DNA of 64,000 nucleotides from Mesotoga sp. BH458_6_3_2_1 (lineage in GTDB: Bacteria > Thermotogota > Thermotogae > Petrotogales > Kosmotogaceae). Of the stretch, positions 1 through 9,690 are shown piece after piece. The notes under the pieces were generated by a model, which worked only from the letters and a program-made list of their open reading frames with translations, ran no database searches and was not told the DNA's origin. Within the stretch, counting starts at the first letter, position 1. Each line of letters starts with the position of its first letter. The stretch lies in NCBI RefSeq assembly GCF_003664995.1, contig NZ_JFHL01000018.1, forward strand, positions 183,627 to 247,626, given 5' to 3'. Position numbers and translations under genes: made by a program.

Positions 1-323
1 CTTTTACCGATCCCCAGGTACTCGCCGCTCTGAAATTCTGCGCTTCCAGGGGTGTAAGAGTCATAGGGGTAATCGACAGCTGGAACGACGACTCTCCCTT
101 GAAAGACTATCTCACTTCGGGAATGGAAGTGTCTGAATCGACGTCTATTACGGTCCATGACAAAACATTCGTGGTCGATGGAAGAGTTGTGATTACTGGC
201 TCGGCAAATGCTTCTCTAAGCGGCTGGGGGAAAAATCGCGAAATTGTTGCTATAATCGAGTCCAGAGATCTTGCACAGGAGTTTGTGAATCACTTCGAAT
301 ACATCAGGGGGGTCTCGAAATGA
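1..323 (+). CDS. Phospholipase D-like (HKD) domain protein, C-terminal fragment
   Basis: The reading frame is open from base 3, so the gene begins outside the window. About 106 residues remain. They contain HDKTFVVD, which fits the HxKx4D half of the HKD phosphodiesterase motif, followed by GSANAS, typical of the stretch after the second HKD motif of phospholipase D-like proteins. The fragment is therefore the last catalytic half-site plus a short C-terminal strand and helix. Such proteins cleave phosphodiester bonds in lipids or nucleic acids, but the substrate cannot be told from this piece. The stop overlaps the nadE start as ATGA, so the two genes are probably translationally coupled. Confidence 0.75.
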   Translation, partial: FTDPQVLAALKFCASRGVRVIGVIDSWNDDSPLKDYLTSGMEVSESTSITVHDKTFVVDGRVVITGSANASLSGWGKNREIVAIIESRDLAQEFVNHFEYIRGVSK

Positions 324-2038
324 TAGTAAGAACTGCGCTCGCCCAGATAAACACAACGGTTGGGGACCTTGAAGGAAACAAGAGTAAGATTATTGAGGCA
401 ATAGACAAAGCAGTAGCTGTTGATTCTGGAATTGTACTGTTTCCCGAACTTACGGTAACCGGATACCCGCCCGAAGACCTTCTGCTCAATACGGGGTTTC
501 TTAGGGAGAATCTTGCCACATTGAATGAGATAGCTTACTATACTGCTCGAAGCGAAATTATGGTGGTTCTTGGATTTGTCGACTTTTCTAATGAGATTTA
601 CAATGCTGCCGCCGTACTCAATGCCGGCGAGATAAAGGCTGTGTACAGAAAAATGAGTCTTCCCAATTACTCGGTCTTTGATGAGAGGAGATATTTTTCT
701 CCTGGAAAGCATCCGCTCCTTGTGAGATATGGGGGGACAAGGATCGGAATCAACATATGTGAAGATCTCTGGGTTCCTTCGGGGCCGATAAATGATCAGG
801 CAATTGCCGGGGCCAATCTAATACTCAATCTCTCCGCATCTCCGTTTACCGCCATGAAAGATAGAACCAGATCTTCTCTTTTCCTAACTAGGGCTATGGA
901 ATACTCCAGTACTATAGTATACTGCAATCTGGTTGGCGGCCAGGACGATCTGGTTTTCGATGGTAGGAGTTGTGTGGCAATGCCGGACGGAAGAATATCC
1001 GTTGGAAAGGCTTTTGAAGAAGACTTGTTGGTGCTTGATATTGACACAGACGTCTCGACTCGATACAACCTCTTTGAGGGAAAGAGGAAGGATTATTCCA
1101 TGCAGGTTAGTCTTGAAGAAGTCTCGGTGAAACCCTTCTACGGGCAGAGTTCCTCTGTATGTCCGGTCATGAAAAATGAGGAACTAGACAGTCTCGATGA
1201 GCTGCTAGCTGCTCTGGAGTTGGGGATAAGAGATTACCTGAAGAAGAACGGCTTCGAAAAGGTCGTTCTCGGTCTCAGCGGGGGAATGGACTCCTCCCTT
1301 GTCGCCGCTTTAGCCGCGAGGGCAATCGACAGAGACAATGTCAAGGGCGTCATGATGCCTTCGAAAATAACCTCGGAGGAATCAAAGAGAGATGCGCTGG
1401 AACTTGCGGAAAATTTGGGTATAGAAATCCTCGATATTGACATCGATGGAATCATGCGTAAGGTAATAAAAACCTTGGAACCGGCATTTTTCGGTACATC
1501 GGAAGACGTCACCGAAGAGAATTTGCAGGCAAGAATACGCGGAATGATATTGATGGCTCTGTCAAACAAATTTGGCTGGTTCGTCCTGACTACTGGCAAT
1601 AAGAGCGAGATGGCCACAGGTTACGCAACTCTTTACGGAGACATGGCTGGCGGTCTCGCAGTTCTAAAGGATCTGTACAAAACTCAGGTCTACAAAATCG
1701 CGGAGCGAATAAACGAACTTGAAAGGAAGATCGTGATTCCATCAAATGTATTCTCCAAAGCTCCATCGGCCGAGTTGAGAGAGGGTCAGACAGATCAGGA
1801 TTCACTACCACCCTACGAAGTACTCGATCAAATTCTCAGGCTTCATATTGAGGAAGGTTTGTCGGCCGAAGAGATCGTTCTTGAAGGTTTTGACGAAGGA
1901 ACCGTCGAACACTCGCTTCGTCTGTTGAGGAGAAACGAATACAAGCGCAAACAGTGTCCTCCAGGCATCAAGGTTTCCAAAAGAGCCTTCGGGAAGGATT
2001 GGAGAATGCCGATTACAAATCATTATCAAAACGTGTGA
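320..2038 (+). CDS. nadE: Glutamine-dependent NAD+ synthetase
   Basis: This enzyme makes NAD+ from nicotinate adenine dinucleotide, ATP and glutamine in the cytoplasm, the last step of NAD synthesis. The 572-residue protein has both expected domains. The N-terminal half is a nitrilase-type glutaminase with the Glu-Lys-Cys triad at about E43 (PELTVTGYPPEDLL), K111 (YRKMSLPNY) and C147 (NICEDLW). The C-terminal half is the synthetase with the P-loop SGGMDSS at about residues 320-326 and the TTGNKSEMATGY and YGDMAGG segments. The length is normal for the glutamine-using form, so no separate amidotransferase is needed. The ATG overlaps the stop of the upstream gene by four bases. Confidence 0.96.
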   Translation: MIVRTALAQINTTVGDLEGNKSKIIEAIDKAVAVDSGIVLFPELTVTGYPPEDLLLNTGFLRENLATLNEIAYYTARSEIMVVLGFVDFSNEIYNAAAVLNAGEIKAVYRKMSLPNYSVFDERRYFSPGKHPLLVRYGGTRIGINICEDLWVPSGPINDQAIAGANLILNLSASPFTAMKDRTRSSLFLTRAMEYSSTIVYCNLVGGQDDLVFDGRSCVAMPDGRISVGKAFEEDLLVLDIDTDVSTRYNLFEGKRKDYSMQVSLEEVSVKPFYGQSSSVCPVMKNEELDSLDELLAALELGIRDYLKKNGFEKVVLGLSGGMDSSLVAALAARAIDRDNVKGVMMPSKITSEESKRDALELAENLGIEILDIDIDGIMRKVIKTLEPAFFGTSEDVTEENLQARIRGMILMALSNKFGWFVLTTGNKSEMATGYATLYGDMAGGLAVLKDLYKTQVYKIAERINELERKIVIPSNVFSKAPSAELREGQTDQDSLPPYEVLDQILRLHIEEGLSAEEIVLEGFDEGTVEHSLRLLRRNEYKRKQCPPGIKVSKRAFGKDWRMPITNHYQNV

Positions 2039-2241
2039 GTTAGGAAGCAGCGCGTCTATCCTCGAGACTTAATTAGAATCACAAAAGCAAAATCATTTTT
2101 TAGGGTACTAAGAGTCATGCCTACTGTCCTGACAAGAATGAAAAGGACACCCGATTTTGAAATATCTGCCGGCCGAATAGGGGTTCTCATGACGGGATGA
2201 TCGAAGGAATATGCAGCAGCTTCATGATTAGAACTGTTTTG

Positions 2242-3693
2242 CTAACTGAGCCGTCTTCCCAAAAAGATTATGCCGACCTCTTTGTTGGAATCGCGAACTA
2301 TCTTGCTGGTAAATTCGATTGAAAGATGGGAGTCATCGCTTCTGGGGAGCACTATTCTCTTTTCGTTTGAATCGAAAGACTGCGATACGGCAATCTCAAG
2401 AAAAGATCTGAGTGTTCTTGAGTTAATTTCGCCGGTTCTTCTTCCCTGCTCAGCTTTTAGATTTGTATCGAAGAATATCTCTGCTGCCTCGTTCATGTAG
2501 ATCAGTCTGTTCTCCATATCGGTTGCAACTGCGAGATCTCCAGTACCGTTAAGAAGCAAAGAGTGAAGGTTATATCGTTCTTGAAGCTCGATATTCTCGG
2601 TTACGTCTATTCCTATCACAAGCTCATAAACATTGTCGTCGACTCGAAGTACGCTTCGTTTAGCTTCTACCGTGAATATCGAACCATCTTTGCGTTTATG
2701 AAGCTGTCTGCCTTTCCATTTTCCGGACTTCATCATCGAAAACTGCATTGACTTCGCTTCTCCCTGATCCTGTACGATATAAGAAGTGAGATTGTCCCCT
2801 ATCATTTCTTCAAGATCGTAGCCATGAATCTCTGCAGCAAACCTGTTCAGATAGACTATTCTTCCCTTCTCGTCTATGGCCATCGCGATTTCTTCTGCAT
2901 TGTCTAGAAAGCGCCACTGGAATATCAACTCTTCTCTATCTCTCTTCTGTTTGGAAACATCCATGAATGTCAGCTGAACAACTCTCTCCGCACCGTAAAG
3001 CATTTCCGAGGTGTTGAAAATGACGTAGCTCTTTCCGCCCGACTTTGTCAGCATTACGATTTCTCTATCGGTATCGAAGTTCTCAATTCCAAGAATAGTC
3101 TGCAAGGCAAAGGGTTCATCATAGACAAGATCCTGCAAGCGCATCTTCTCGATCTCCTCTTCTGCGTATCCAAGTAGACTCTGTGCCACTTTATTACAGA
3201 AAATTACATTACCATCTCTCTTCCTCAGAATAAGCATTCCGCAACCCATGCTGTTAACGAGCCCCATATACTTCTCACGTTCAAAATCGAGGGTCTTCTG
3301 AAGTCTATGTTTCTCGAGCATCGAGTAGACAATCTCCGGAAGATAGTGCAGATATCCCGGCCCTTTGAGAAGATACTCTCCCGCTTCGAGAGAGTACTTT
3401 GCAATCGATTTCTCTGTTCCAATCAGGCACAAATATGGAATGATACCTTCGCGAAGATTCTTGATGATGTCTTCACTGACGTAGTCGAAAATCATTGCAT
3501 CGGAGAAGCGGCCAAACTCGTCGGACACCTCTTCAACATACCTGACGTCAAAGCGATCATCGAAAGCTTCAATTAACCTTCTTGCATCCTTTTGGCTTCT
3601 TCCCACAAGGATTATTCTTGGCTTTGAATAGAAATCAAACACAGACTTCACCCCTGAATAGAACGCACCTATCAAAGTGAGTACCCACAACAT
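2242..3693 (-). CDS. Multi-PAS sensor protein without a visible output domain
   Basis: The protein has 483 residues. Residues 1-22 form a short hydrophobic segment. About 25-130 resemble a degenerate receiver-like alpha/beta domain (PRIILVGRSQKDARRLIEAF). Three PAS domains follow at roughly 140-255, 258-372 and 375-483, each with a recognisable core such as GRIVYLNRFAAEIHGYDLEEM. The chain stops inside or just after the third PAS, with no histidine kinase, GGDEF, EAL or HTH domain. It probably senses a ligand or redox state and signals through a partner, but the partner is not encoded next to it. The start is uncertain: ATG at 3693 has GGGTGG directly against it. A good promoter lies about 150 bases upstream. 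Confidence 0.7.
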   Translation of the reverse strand: MLWVLTLIGAFYSGVKSVFDFYSKPRIILVGRSQKDARRLIEAFDDRFDVRYVEEVSDEFGRFSDAMIFDYVSEDIIKNLREGIIPYLCLIGTEKSIAKYSLEAGEYLLKGPGYLHYLPEIVYSMLEKHRLQKTLDFEREKYMGLVNSMGCGMLILRKRDGNVIFCNKVAQSLLGYAEEEIEKMRLQDLVYDEPFALQTILGIENFDTDREIVMLTKSGGKSYVIFNTSEMLYGAERVVQLTFMDVSKQKRDREELIFQWRFLDNAEEIAMAIDEKGRIVYLNRFAAEIHGYDLEEMIGDNLTSYIVQDQGEAKSMQFSMMKSGKWKGRQLHKRKDGSIFTVEAKRSVLRVDDNVYELVIGIDVTENIELQERYNLHSLLLNGTGDLAVATDMENRLIYMNEAAEIFFDTNLKAEQGRRTGEINSRTLRSFLEIAVSQSFDSNEKRIVLPRSDDSHLSIEFTSKIVRDSNKEVGIIFLGRRLS

Positions 3694-3848
3694 CCACCCA
3701 AAAAGAAAAGAACTTCCAGATCCAACCGAAAACAGCTAGGCTTACAGTGTTCTTACCGGAGGTTACAGTCGTCTTGCTCACAAATGTCCTTCAAAGCCTT
3801 GCAAAGAGAACTGGATGGCTATAGCTACGCAAAGAAAGTTACATTTTT

Positions 3849-3877
3849 ATTCTAGCATAGATTGTAAGAAGATTCAA
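3849..3877 (-). promoter_or_regulatory. Sigma-A-type promoter for the PAS gene
   Basis: On the minus strand TTGAAT and TAGAAT are separated by exactly 17 bases. The start point would be near 3842, giving a leader of about 150 bases before the PAS gene. It lies just beyond the tRNA terminator, so the PAS gene probably has its own transcript. Confidence 0.6.
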
Positions 3878-3897
3878 AATTAGTACTTTTCGTCAAT

Positions 3898-3928
3898 AAA
3901 TAAAGAATAACCGGATTTTCATCCGGTT
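3898..3928 (-). terminator. Terminator after tRNA-Thr
   Basis: On the minus strand AACCGGAT and ATCCGGTT pair perfectly (8 bp) around a GAAA tetraloop, followed by a T-rich tail with a few interruptions. It begins seven bases beyond the encoded CCA of the tRNA. Confidence 0.75.
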
Positions 3929-3934
3929 GAAAAA

Positions 3935-4011
3935 TGGAGCAGGCGATGAGACTTGAACTCATAACCTCCGCCTTACCAAGGCGGCGCTCGACCGATTGAA
4001 GCTACGCCTGC
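3935..4011 (-). tRNA. tRNA-Thr (anticodon GGT)
   Basis: The minus strand folds into a full cloverleaf. The acceptor stem GCAGGCG/CGCCTGC has 7 bp. Positions 8-9 are TA. The D stem is GCTT/GAGC with GG in the loop, the anticodon stem is CCGCC/GGCGG with loop TTGGTAA, the variable loop has five bases, and the T stem is ATGAG/CTCAT with loop TTCAAGT. The anticodon is GGT, which reads ACC and ACT threonine codons. The discriminator base is T and the CCA end is encoded. Confidence 0.96.
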
Positions 4012-4023
4012 TCTGCTGAAACT

Positions 4024-4052
4024 ATGATATCACAGCATTTTTCAAGTTTCAA
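4024..4052 (-). promoter_or_regulatory. Promoter of tRNA-Thr
   Basis: The minus strand has TTGAAA, a 17-base spacer and TATCAT ending about 13 bases before the mature tRNA 5' end. It lies directly after the gcvPB stop codon, so the tRNA is an independent unit rather than the tail of the glycine-cleavage operon. Confidence 0.65.
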
Positions 4053-4054
4053 TA

Positions 4055-5503
4055 TCAGGTGTCTTTACTCCACCTCGTCTTTGGCTTTCTTGAGGCCGTT
4101 GCTTCATCAAGTCTTCCTACAACTGCCTTCTGAGGAGCGCTCTTAAGTATGTTGGGATCCTTCTCTGCCTCACTAAGAATCCTCTCGAAAGTGTCTGCAA
4201 AGACATCTAGCGCTTCTTTTGTTTCTGTCTCTGTGGGTTCAACCATCATCGCTTCATCTACAATGAGTGGGAAATAGATGGTAGGTGGGTGAAGCCCGTA
4301 ATCAAGAAGCCTCTTGGCCACATCCAGTGTCTTCACTCCGTATTCGGAAACCAACTTGCTTCCTTTAAGAACGAATTCATGCATACAGAGCCCAGAATAG
4401 GCCGTCGGTATTAGCTTGCTCAATCTGGCCCGGAGGTAGTTTGCATTTAACACGGCCATTTCGCTTGCTCTTTTCAGGCCATCGCCACCAAGGGTTAGAA
4501 TGTAGGCGTATGCTTTCAGGAAAACGCCAAAATTACCATAGAAGCTCCTGACTTTCCCGATAGAGTTCGGCAGATTATAATCCAGCGAGAACTTGCTGCC
4601 ATCGAAACGAACCACTGGAACAGGAAGGAGATCTTTCAGAATGCTCTTCACTCCTACAGGACCGCTACCCGGTCCGCCCATTCCATGTGGGGTTGAAAAA
4701 GTCTTATGCAGGTTCAAATGGACGATATCAAACCCCATATCACCGGGCCTTGCGTGACCCATTATTGCGTTCAGATTCGCGCCGTCATAATAGAGTAGTG
4801 CGCCCTTCTTATGAGCCATCGCTTGAATTTCACAGATCTCATTCTCAAAAAGGCCAACAGTGTTTGGGTTTGTAAGCATTATTCCGGCGACGTTCTCATC
4901 AAGAATCTCCTCAAGGCTTCTCAAATCGACTCTACCATTGTCGTTCGAAGAAACCTCGATGACTTCAAATCCCGCCATTACTGCCGAGGCCGGATTGGTT
5001 CCATGTGCCGAGTCGGGAACGATAACCTTTCTTCTGTTGTTCTCGCCCTTGAGCTCGAAATACTTCTTCATCAGAAGCATTCCGACCAGTTCACCGTGAG
5101 CCCCTGCGGCAGGCTGAAGAGTAAAGCTATCCATACCGGTAATCTCGCACAGGGAGTTCTGCAAGTTGTACATCACTTCCAGGGCGCCCTGCACAGTTTC
5201 TTCAGCTTGATAAGGGTGGATTTGGCTAAAACCTTCCAGACCGGCAATCCTCTCGTTCAACCTTGGATTGTACTTCATCGTGCAAGATCCAAGAGGATAG
5301 AAGCCGCTGTCAACGGAGTGGTTCTTCTTAGAAAGTCCTGTAAAGTGTCTCATAACTTGAAGTTCACTCAATTGAGGTAGAAGGGGGCTTTCCTTTCGAA
5401 CAGAATTCTCGGGCAGCATTTCAGAAGGCTCGTACCCATAGGACTCTTCTCTTGGGAGATAGAAGCCGGTTCTCCCTTCGGTTGACTTATCGAATATTGT
5501 CAT
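4055..5503 (-). CDS. gcvPB: Glycine dehydrogenase (decarboxylating) subunit 2
   Basis: This is the C-terminal half of the split P-protein of the glycine cleavage system. It decarboxylates glycine with pyridoxal phosphate and passes the aminomethyl group to lipoylated GcvH. The 482-residue protein carries the PLP lysine in [18 protein letters not shown] (K267) and the conserved [10 protein letters not shown] and [10 protein letters not shown] segments. It is the last gene of the operon and overlaps gcvPA as ATGA, which suits two subunits needed in equal amounts. A lysine-rich tail ([12 protein letters not shown]) ends the protein. Confidence 0.96.
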   Translation of the reverse strand: MTIFDKSTEGRTGFYLPREESYGYEPSEMLPENSVRKESPLLPQLSELQVMRHFTGLSKKNHSVDSGFYPLGSCTMKYNPRLNERIAGLEGFSQIHPYQAEETVQGALEVMYNLQNSLCEITGMDSFTLQPAAGAHGELVGMLLMKKYFELKGENNRRKVIVPDSAHGTNPASAVMAGFEVIEVSSNDNGRVDLRSLEEILDENVAGIMLTNPNTVGLFENEICEIQAMAHKKGALLYYDGANLNAIMGHARPGDMGFDIVHLNLHKTFSTPHGMGGPGSGPVGVKSILKDLLPVPVVRFDGSKFSLDYNLPNSIGKVRSFYGNFGVFLKAYAYILTLGGDGLKRASEMAVLNANYLRARLSKLIPTAYSGLCMHEFVLKGSKLVSEYGVKTLDVAKRLLDYGLHPPTIYFPLIVDEAMMVEPTETETKEALDVFADTFERILSEAEKDPNILKSAPQKAVVGRLDEATASRKPKTRWSKDT

Positions 5504-6846
5504 CCTATCGCCTCCAGTCTGCCGGCAAAAAACTCGATCTCCTCATTGAGATTCGTTTCTGTTGCACAAATTAGCCCGTAGTTTTTCATTTCTTTGCTGA
5601 AGCGTTCAAGCTCAAGAGGTCCCAGTATCTTCTCCTTCAAGAGCTCTCTGTTGAATTCTTCCAAGTCACAATCAAATTGGGCCACAAATTCGTTGAAAAA
5701 GGGACCGGTGAAAACCGGCCTCGCATGATCCGTCTTGCTTATTCTTTCTGCCAAATAATGAGCCTTGTCAAAAGATCTACGTGCAATCTCCCTCAACCCT
5801 TCAGAGCCTACCATGCTCATGTAGATCGAGGCGACCAATGCATTGAAAGCGTGGTTCGAGCATATGTTGGAAGTTGCTTTGTTTCTCCGGATATGCTGTT
5901 CCCTAGTCTGAAGAACCATCACGTAACCGGTACGACCGTCACTGTCTTTGGTCTCCCCAATGATTCTTCCAGGCATCTTTCTTATGTGACTCTCCTTTGA
6001 GGCAAAAAAGCCAAGTCCCGGTCCACCGAACGAAGGAGAGTTGCCCAGTGGTTGTCCGTCACCCACAACGATGTCGGCACCCAACTTTCCAGGAGCTTCC
6101 AGTATCCCAAGCGCAATCGGATTTGCGCTGACAATCATCATAATCTTTTCGCCGATCTGCGTTCTTATCTCGGAAAGATTCTCAATTATCCCGAAGAAGT
6201 TCGGATAGCCAAGCACAAAGCCTGCCGTATCTTCAGTCAGTTTTTTCTGGAGATCGGCTACGTCGATCTGCCCGGTTTCAGAATCGAAGGATACGGTTTC
6301 CACATCTATGTCGCTTCCAAAACAGTAGGTCTTAATTGTCTCGATATACTCGGGGTGGAGTGCTTCAGAGAGAAGAATCTTCTTTCCGCCTCTAACTCGG
6401 ACAGCCATTAGAGCCGCTTCTGCAGCCGCGCTTGCGCCGTCGTACATCGATGAATTGGCTACCTCCATTCCCGTTAGTTCACATATCATTGTCTGAAACT
6501 CGAACAGCATCTGAAGAGTTCCCTGTGAGACTTCTGCCTGGTAAGGTGTGTATGCAGTGAGAAATTCGCCTCTCGATGCTATTGCTTGAACCGCGCTTGG
6601 GACGAAGTGTTTGTACACGCCGGCTCCTCTGAAGACTGACAGGTCGTTAAGCGTTACATTATTCTTACTTAGTTCACTCAAATCTCTCAGTACAGTGAAT
6701 TCATCCTTACTTTCAGGTATTGAGATATCGACTTCAAATTTCTCGGGGATATCTCTGAACAGCTCTGACACGCTTTTGACTCCAACTACCTCCAGCATTT
6801 CATCGATGTCTCTGCTGGTCTGGGGTAGATAGGGGAAACTAGGCAT
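5500..6846 (-). CDS. gcvPA: Glycine dehydrogenase (decarboxylating) subunit 1
   Basis: This is the N-terminal half of the split P-protein, 448 residues, forming an alpha2beta2 complex with GcvPB in the cytoplasm. The segments [18 protein letters not shown] and [16 protein letters not shown] are typical of the family. This subunit lacks the PLP lysine, as expected. I place the start at the ATG at 6846 ([10 protein letters not shown]) because it is preceded by GAGGAGG at the end of gcvH and lies one base after the gcvH stop. A longer frame into gcvH exists but gives an unlikely N-terminus. Confidence 0.95.
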   Translation of the reverse strand: MPSFPYLPQTSRDIDEMLEVVGVKSVSELFRDIPEKFEVDISIPESKDEFTVLRDLSELSKNNVTLNDLSVFRGAGVYKHFVPSAVQAIASRGEFLTAYTPYQAEVSQGTLQMLFEFQTMICELTGMEVANSSMYDGASAAAEAALMAVRVRGGKKILLSEALHPEYIETIKTYCFGSDIDVETVSFDSETGQIDVADLQKKLTEDTAGFVLGYPNFFGIIENLSEIRTQIGEKIMMIVSANPIALGILEAPGKLGADIVVGDGQPLGNSPSFGGPGLGFFASKESHIRKMPGRIIGETKDSDGRTGYVMVLQTREQHIRRNKATSNICSNHAFNALVASIYMSMVGSEGLREIARRSFDKAHYLAERISKTDHARPVFTGPFFNEFVAQFDCDLEEFNRELLKEKILGPLELERFSKEMKNYGLICATETNLNEEIEFFAGRLEAIG

Positions 6847-6847
6847 C

Positions 6848-7219
6848 TTAGCCCTCCTCTTCGCAGTGCTTCTTATATGCCTCCAAATCCATAAGACTGT
6901 CAAGTTCTGATTCATTGCTCATTTCAATTTTTGCTATCCAGCCTGCGCCCTCGGCATCGTCATTGATCTTTTCTGGTGAAGAATCAAGTTCTTCATTCAC
7001 TTCAATGACCTTTCCGCCAACTGGTGCATAGATGTCACTTGCCGCTTTCACGGATTCGATAGTACAGAAGACTTCACCCTTCTTGAGTGACTTGCCGACT
7101 TCGGGAAGATCCACATAGACAATGTCTCCAAGATGATCTTGAGCGTGATCCGAAATTCCTACAGTTGCAGTCTTTCCCTCTACCGATACCCATTCATGAG
7201 TTACCGCATACTTCTTCAT
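6848..7219 (-). CDS. gcvH: Glycine cleavage system H protein
   Basis: H protein is the lipoyl carrier that shuttles the aminomethyl group from P- to T-protein. The 123 residues include the lipoylation site in CTIESVKAASD (K58 with this start) and the THEWV and YVDLPEVG segments of the family. The ATG at 7219 is chosen over an upstream TTG because AGGAGG at 7227-7232 stands seven bases away. That ribosome site overlaps the gcvT stop, so translation is probably coupled. Confidence 0.96.
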   Translation of the reverse strand: MKKYAVTHEWVSVEGKTATVGISDHAQDHLGDIVYVDLPEVGKSLKKGEVFCTIESVKAASDIYAPVGGKVIEVNEELDSSPEKINDDAEGAGWIAKIEMSNESELDSLMDLEAYKKHCEEEG

Positions 7220-7232
7220 TTTCAACTCCTCC

Positions 7233-8339
7233 TTAACTTTTAGATTTCACAGAACCTCTATAGAAAGGTGTCTTAATAACTACTGCGGGAGATCTTTTCC
7301 CCCTAACATCTACCTGTACTTCGGAACCGCTCTTCCAGTAGTCTTTCTTCAGGTAAGCTAGAGCTACCGGTTTCCCAAGTGTAGGCGAGAAGATACCGCT
7401 TGTTATCCAGCCGACTTCACTTTCTCCATCGAAAACATCGTAACCATGCCTGGCAATGGCCTTTCCTGAAAGTTCCAGCCCCTTAAGCCTGTACTCCGTG
7501 CCATTTTCCATCTGTTCCTCCAGAACGCTCTTTCCAATGAAGTCCTTGTCCATTTTCACTGTCCACTTAAGACCGGCTTCTAGCGGAGTCGTTTCATCTG
7601 TGAGTTCGTTGCCGTAAAGCATGTAAGCCGCTTCAAATCGCAAGGTATCTCGCGCTCCCAAGCCAATCGGCTTCACTCCAATTTCTGCTCCGGCTTCGAG
7701 AATTTTCCTCCAGAGTGGTATCGCAGCTTTTGGGGCGACATACAGCTCGAACCCATCTTCGCCCGTGTACCCAGTACGAGAGACAATTGCCTCGATCCCA
7801 TTGACTCTTCCATATTCAAAATGGTAGAAGGGGATGTCCGCTAATTTGACCTGCGATATTTCCCGCAAAATCTCCTCTGCATGAGGTCCCTGAAAGGCGA
7901 TTTGCGCAAAATCATCTGATGCGTCTTTGATCTGCACATCGAAAGAACCCTTGTTTTTCTTGATCCACTCGAAATCTTTGTCTTTGTTTGAAGCGTTGAC
8001 TACGAACATCACCTTTTCGTTGCCTATTCTGTAGACCAATACGTCATCGACTATCCCACCATTTTCATTGCACATTGGAGAATAGACTATGGCTCCGTTC
8101 TTGAGCGAAGAGACTGAGTTTGTTATCAAGTAGTCCGAAAATCGAATCGCATCCGATCCCACAACTTCGATTTCTCCCATGTGTGAGACATCGAAGAGGC
8201 CGGCTTGCTTCCTGACGAGATTATGCTCGCTGATTATCGAATCAAACTGCAAAGGCATCTCCCAACCAGCAAAATCAACCAGCTTTCCCTTTAGTCTCAC
8301 ATGCTCGCTGTGAAGCGGCGTTCTCTTAAGATCACTCAT
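7233..8339 (-). CDS. gcvT: Aminomethyltransferase (T protein)
   Basis: T protein releases ammonia from the H-bound intermediate and transfers the methylene group to tetrahydrofolate. The product has 368 residues starting MSDLKRTPLHSEH at 8339, after a GGGAGGGGG ribosome site. It has the usual FAGWEMP N-terminal segment, LFDVSHMGEI, and SRTGYTGEDGFE in the folate-binding centre. The start overlaps the upstream small gene by eight bases. The order gcvT-gcvH-gcvPA-gcvPB is the common arrangement for the split-P system. Confidence 0.95.
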   Translation of the reverse strand: MSDLKRTPLHSEHVRLKGKLVDFAGWEMPLQFDSIISEHNLVRKQAGLFDVSHMGEIEVVGSDAIRFSDYLITNSVSSLKNGAIVYSPMCNENGGIVDDVLVYRIGNEKVMFVVNASNKDKDFEWIKKNKGSFDVQIKDASDDFAQIAFQGPHAEEILREISQVKLADIPFYHFEYGRVNGIEAIVSRTGYTGEDGFELYVAPKAAIPLWRKILEAGAEIGVKPIGLGARDTLRFEAAYMLYGNELTDETTPLEAGLKWTVKMDKDFIGKSVLEEQMENGTEYRLKGLELSGKAIARHGYDVFDGESEVGWITSGIFSPTLGKPVALAYLKKDYWKSGSEVQVDVRGKRSPAVVIKTPFYRGSVKSKS

Positions 8340-8565
8340 CCGTTTTTTCCCTCCCCCTCTCTTGCAAATCTTCAAAAATCTGAACGGCTTCTTCGAAATC
8401 ATCGTCGGGTATAATAATGTCTACTAAACCGCCCGAACCAAAGTATATGCTGTCGGTGTATGCGAAATGAGAATCCACCAGTTCCGAAAAGATTCCTTCT
8501 TTTAGAAGGATTTCTTGATACATTTTTGCTTCAAACTCCGGAATTCCCGACTTGAGGACCTTCAT
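8332..8565 (-). CDS. DUF2007-like small protein leading the glycine-cleavage operon
   Basis: The 77-residue protein reads MKVLKSGIPEFEAKMYQ and later GLVDIIIPDDDFEEAVQIF. The pattern of an N-terminal strand, a helix covering two chain-position residues, then a V-D-I-x-V-P-D-x-D-x-x-x-A signature resembles DUF2007 putative signal-transducing proteins. It has a strong CAGGAGGTGATC ribosome site, lies first in the operon and overlaps gcvT, so it is cotranscribed with glycine cleavage. Its role there is unknown. A PII-like fold is known for this family type, so a regulatory role is possible but only inferred. Confidence 0.6.
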   Translation of the reverse strand: MKVLKSGIPEFEAKMYQEILLKEGIFSELVDSHFAYTDSIYFGSGGLVDIIIPDDDFEEAVQIFEDLQERGREKTDE

Positions 8566-8590
8566 TCGATCACCTCCTGTTTCACCTGAA

Positions 8591-8619
8591 ATTATACACC
8601 AAGTAATTAGATTAGTTAA
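8591..8619 (-). promoter_or_regulatory. Promoter of the glycine-cleavage operon
   Basis: On the minus strand TTAACT and TATAAT are separated by 17 bases. The expected start point near 8584 gives a leader of only about 20 bases before the first ATG at 8565. No glycine riboswitch can fit between promoter and gene. Confidence 0.65.
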
Positions 8620-8642
8620 CTTCTAGACGCATTTCTGACTGG

Positions 8643-8670
8643 TGACTTTGGAATCCCAATGTGCTAGAAT
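8643..8670 (+). promoter_or_regulatory. Likely promoter of pfkA-pyk
   Basis: The plus strand has TGACTT, 16 bases, then TAGAAT preceded by TGC, which makes an extended -10 (TGCTAGAAT). It lies about 40 bases before the pfkA start and is divergent from the glycine-cleavage promoter. Confidence 0.5.
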
Positions 8671-8713
8671 GTAGTCGGTTAGCTAAGTGCAGTCATCGTT
8701 AGGAGGGATAATG

Positions 8714-9676
8714 ATGATTAAGAAGGTCGGGGTCCTCACCAGTGGAGGGGATTCACCGGGGATGAATGCGGCTATAAGGGCAGCTGTAAGAACTGCCCGG
8801 ACAGATGAAATAGCCGTTGTAGGAATTAGGAGAGGATACTCTGGTCTACTTGATGAGGAGTTCATCGATATGGATTACTCCTCGGTCGGTGGAATAATGG
8901 AGAAAGGTGGAACGGTCCTTAGGAGTTCCCGTTGCGAAGAGTTCAAGACCGAGGAAGGCAGAGCAAGGGCCGCTGAAATCCTGAGGAATAATCAGATTGA
9001 AGCCCTTATTGTCATTGGAGGAGAGGGGAGTCTTTCCGGTGCAAGACTACTTATGGAAGAAAACGGAATTCCAGTTGTAGGCATTCCGGGAACAATAGAT
9101 AACGACATTGCTATGACAGACATGTGCATCGGGGTGGATACGTGTTTGAATACCTGTGTTGAGACAATTCAGAAGCTCAAAGACACTGCTTCTTCGCATG
9201 AAAGAGCCTTTGTAGTAGAGGTCATGGGAAGAAACTCCGGCTATGTGGCACTTGCTTCAGGTATGGCCGTTGGAGCCGAAGCAATAATCGTTCCGGAGCT
9301 TCCCGTAGATTATGAGTCAATAGCCGATAAGATTTGGAAAGAAAGGAAAAGAGGAAAGATCAACTGCATCATTGTTGTTGCCGAAGGTGCGTCGAGTGCC
9401 TACACTGTTGCCAGACATGTAGAACACAGGATTGGATACGAGACGAGAATAACCATCTTAGGTCATATTCAGAGAGGTGGATCTCCAACTGCTTTTGACA
9501 GGGTACTGGCCTCGAGAATGGGATACGCGTCGGTCAAGGCGCTTGAAAGAGGAGAGTCAGGAATCATGTTGAGCCTCCACGGTGGGAAGATAGTCGGAGT
9601 CTCTCTCGAAGAAGTACTCTCGCACAAAAGGGAACTTGACATGGAACTGGTGGAAATGGCGAAAATTCTCTCATGA
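8714..9676 (+). CDS. pfkA: ATP-type 6-phosphofructokinase
   Basis: PfkA phosphorylates fructose 6-phosphate to the 1,6-bisphosphate, the committed step of glycolysis. The 320-residue length and the motifs [23 protein letters not shown] (catalytic Asp) and VMGRNSGY match the short bacterial ATP-dependent family. One point differs from E. coli: the GGDGS nucleotide/Mg motif reads GGEGSL. I recall the same Glu in Thermotoga PFKs, so activity is probably retained. The ATG at 8714 stands seven bases after AGGAGG; an ATG three bases earlier is an equal alternative. It forms an operon with pyk 14 bases downstream. Confidence 0.95.
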   Translation: MIKKVGVLTSGGDSPGMNAAIRAAVRTARTDEIAVVGIRRGYSGLLDEEFIDMDYSSVGGIMEKGGTVLRSSRCEEFKTEEGRARAAEILRNNQIEALIVIGGEGSLSGARLLMEENGIPVVGIPGTIDNDIAMTDMCIGVDTCLNTCVETIQKLKDTASSHERAFVVEVMGRNSGYVALASGMAVGAEAIIVPELPVDYESIADKIWKERKRGKINCIIVVAEGASSAYTVARHVEHRIGYETRITILGHIQRGGSPTAFDRVLASRMGYASVKALERGESGIMLSLHGGKIVGVSLEEVLSHKRELDMELVEMAKILS

Positions 9677-9690
9677 CGAGGTGAAGCAGC

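Noticed and set aside
8566..8590. Glycine riboswitch upstream of the gcv operon.
   Set aside because: Only about 20 leader bases exist between the promoter and the first start codon; no aptamer-like sequence is present.
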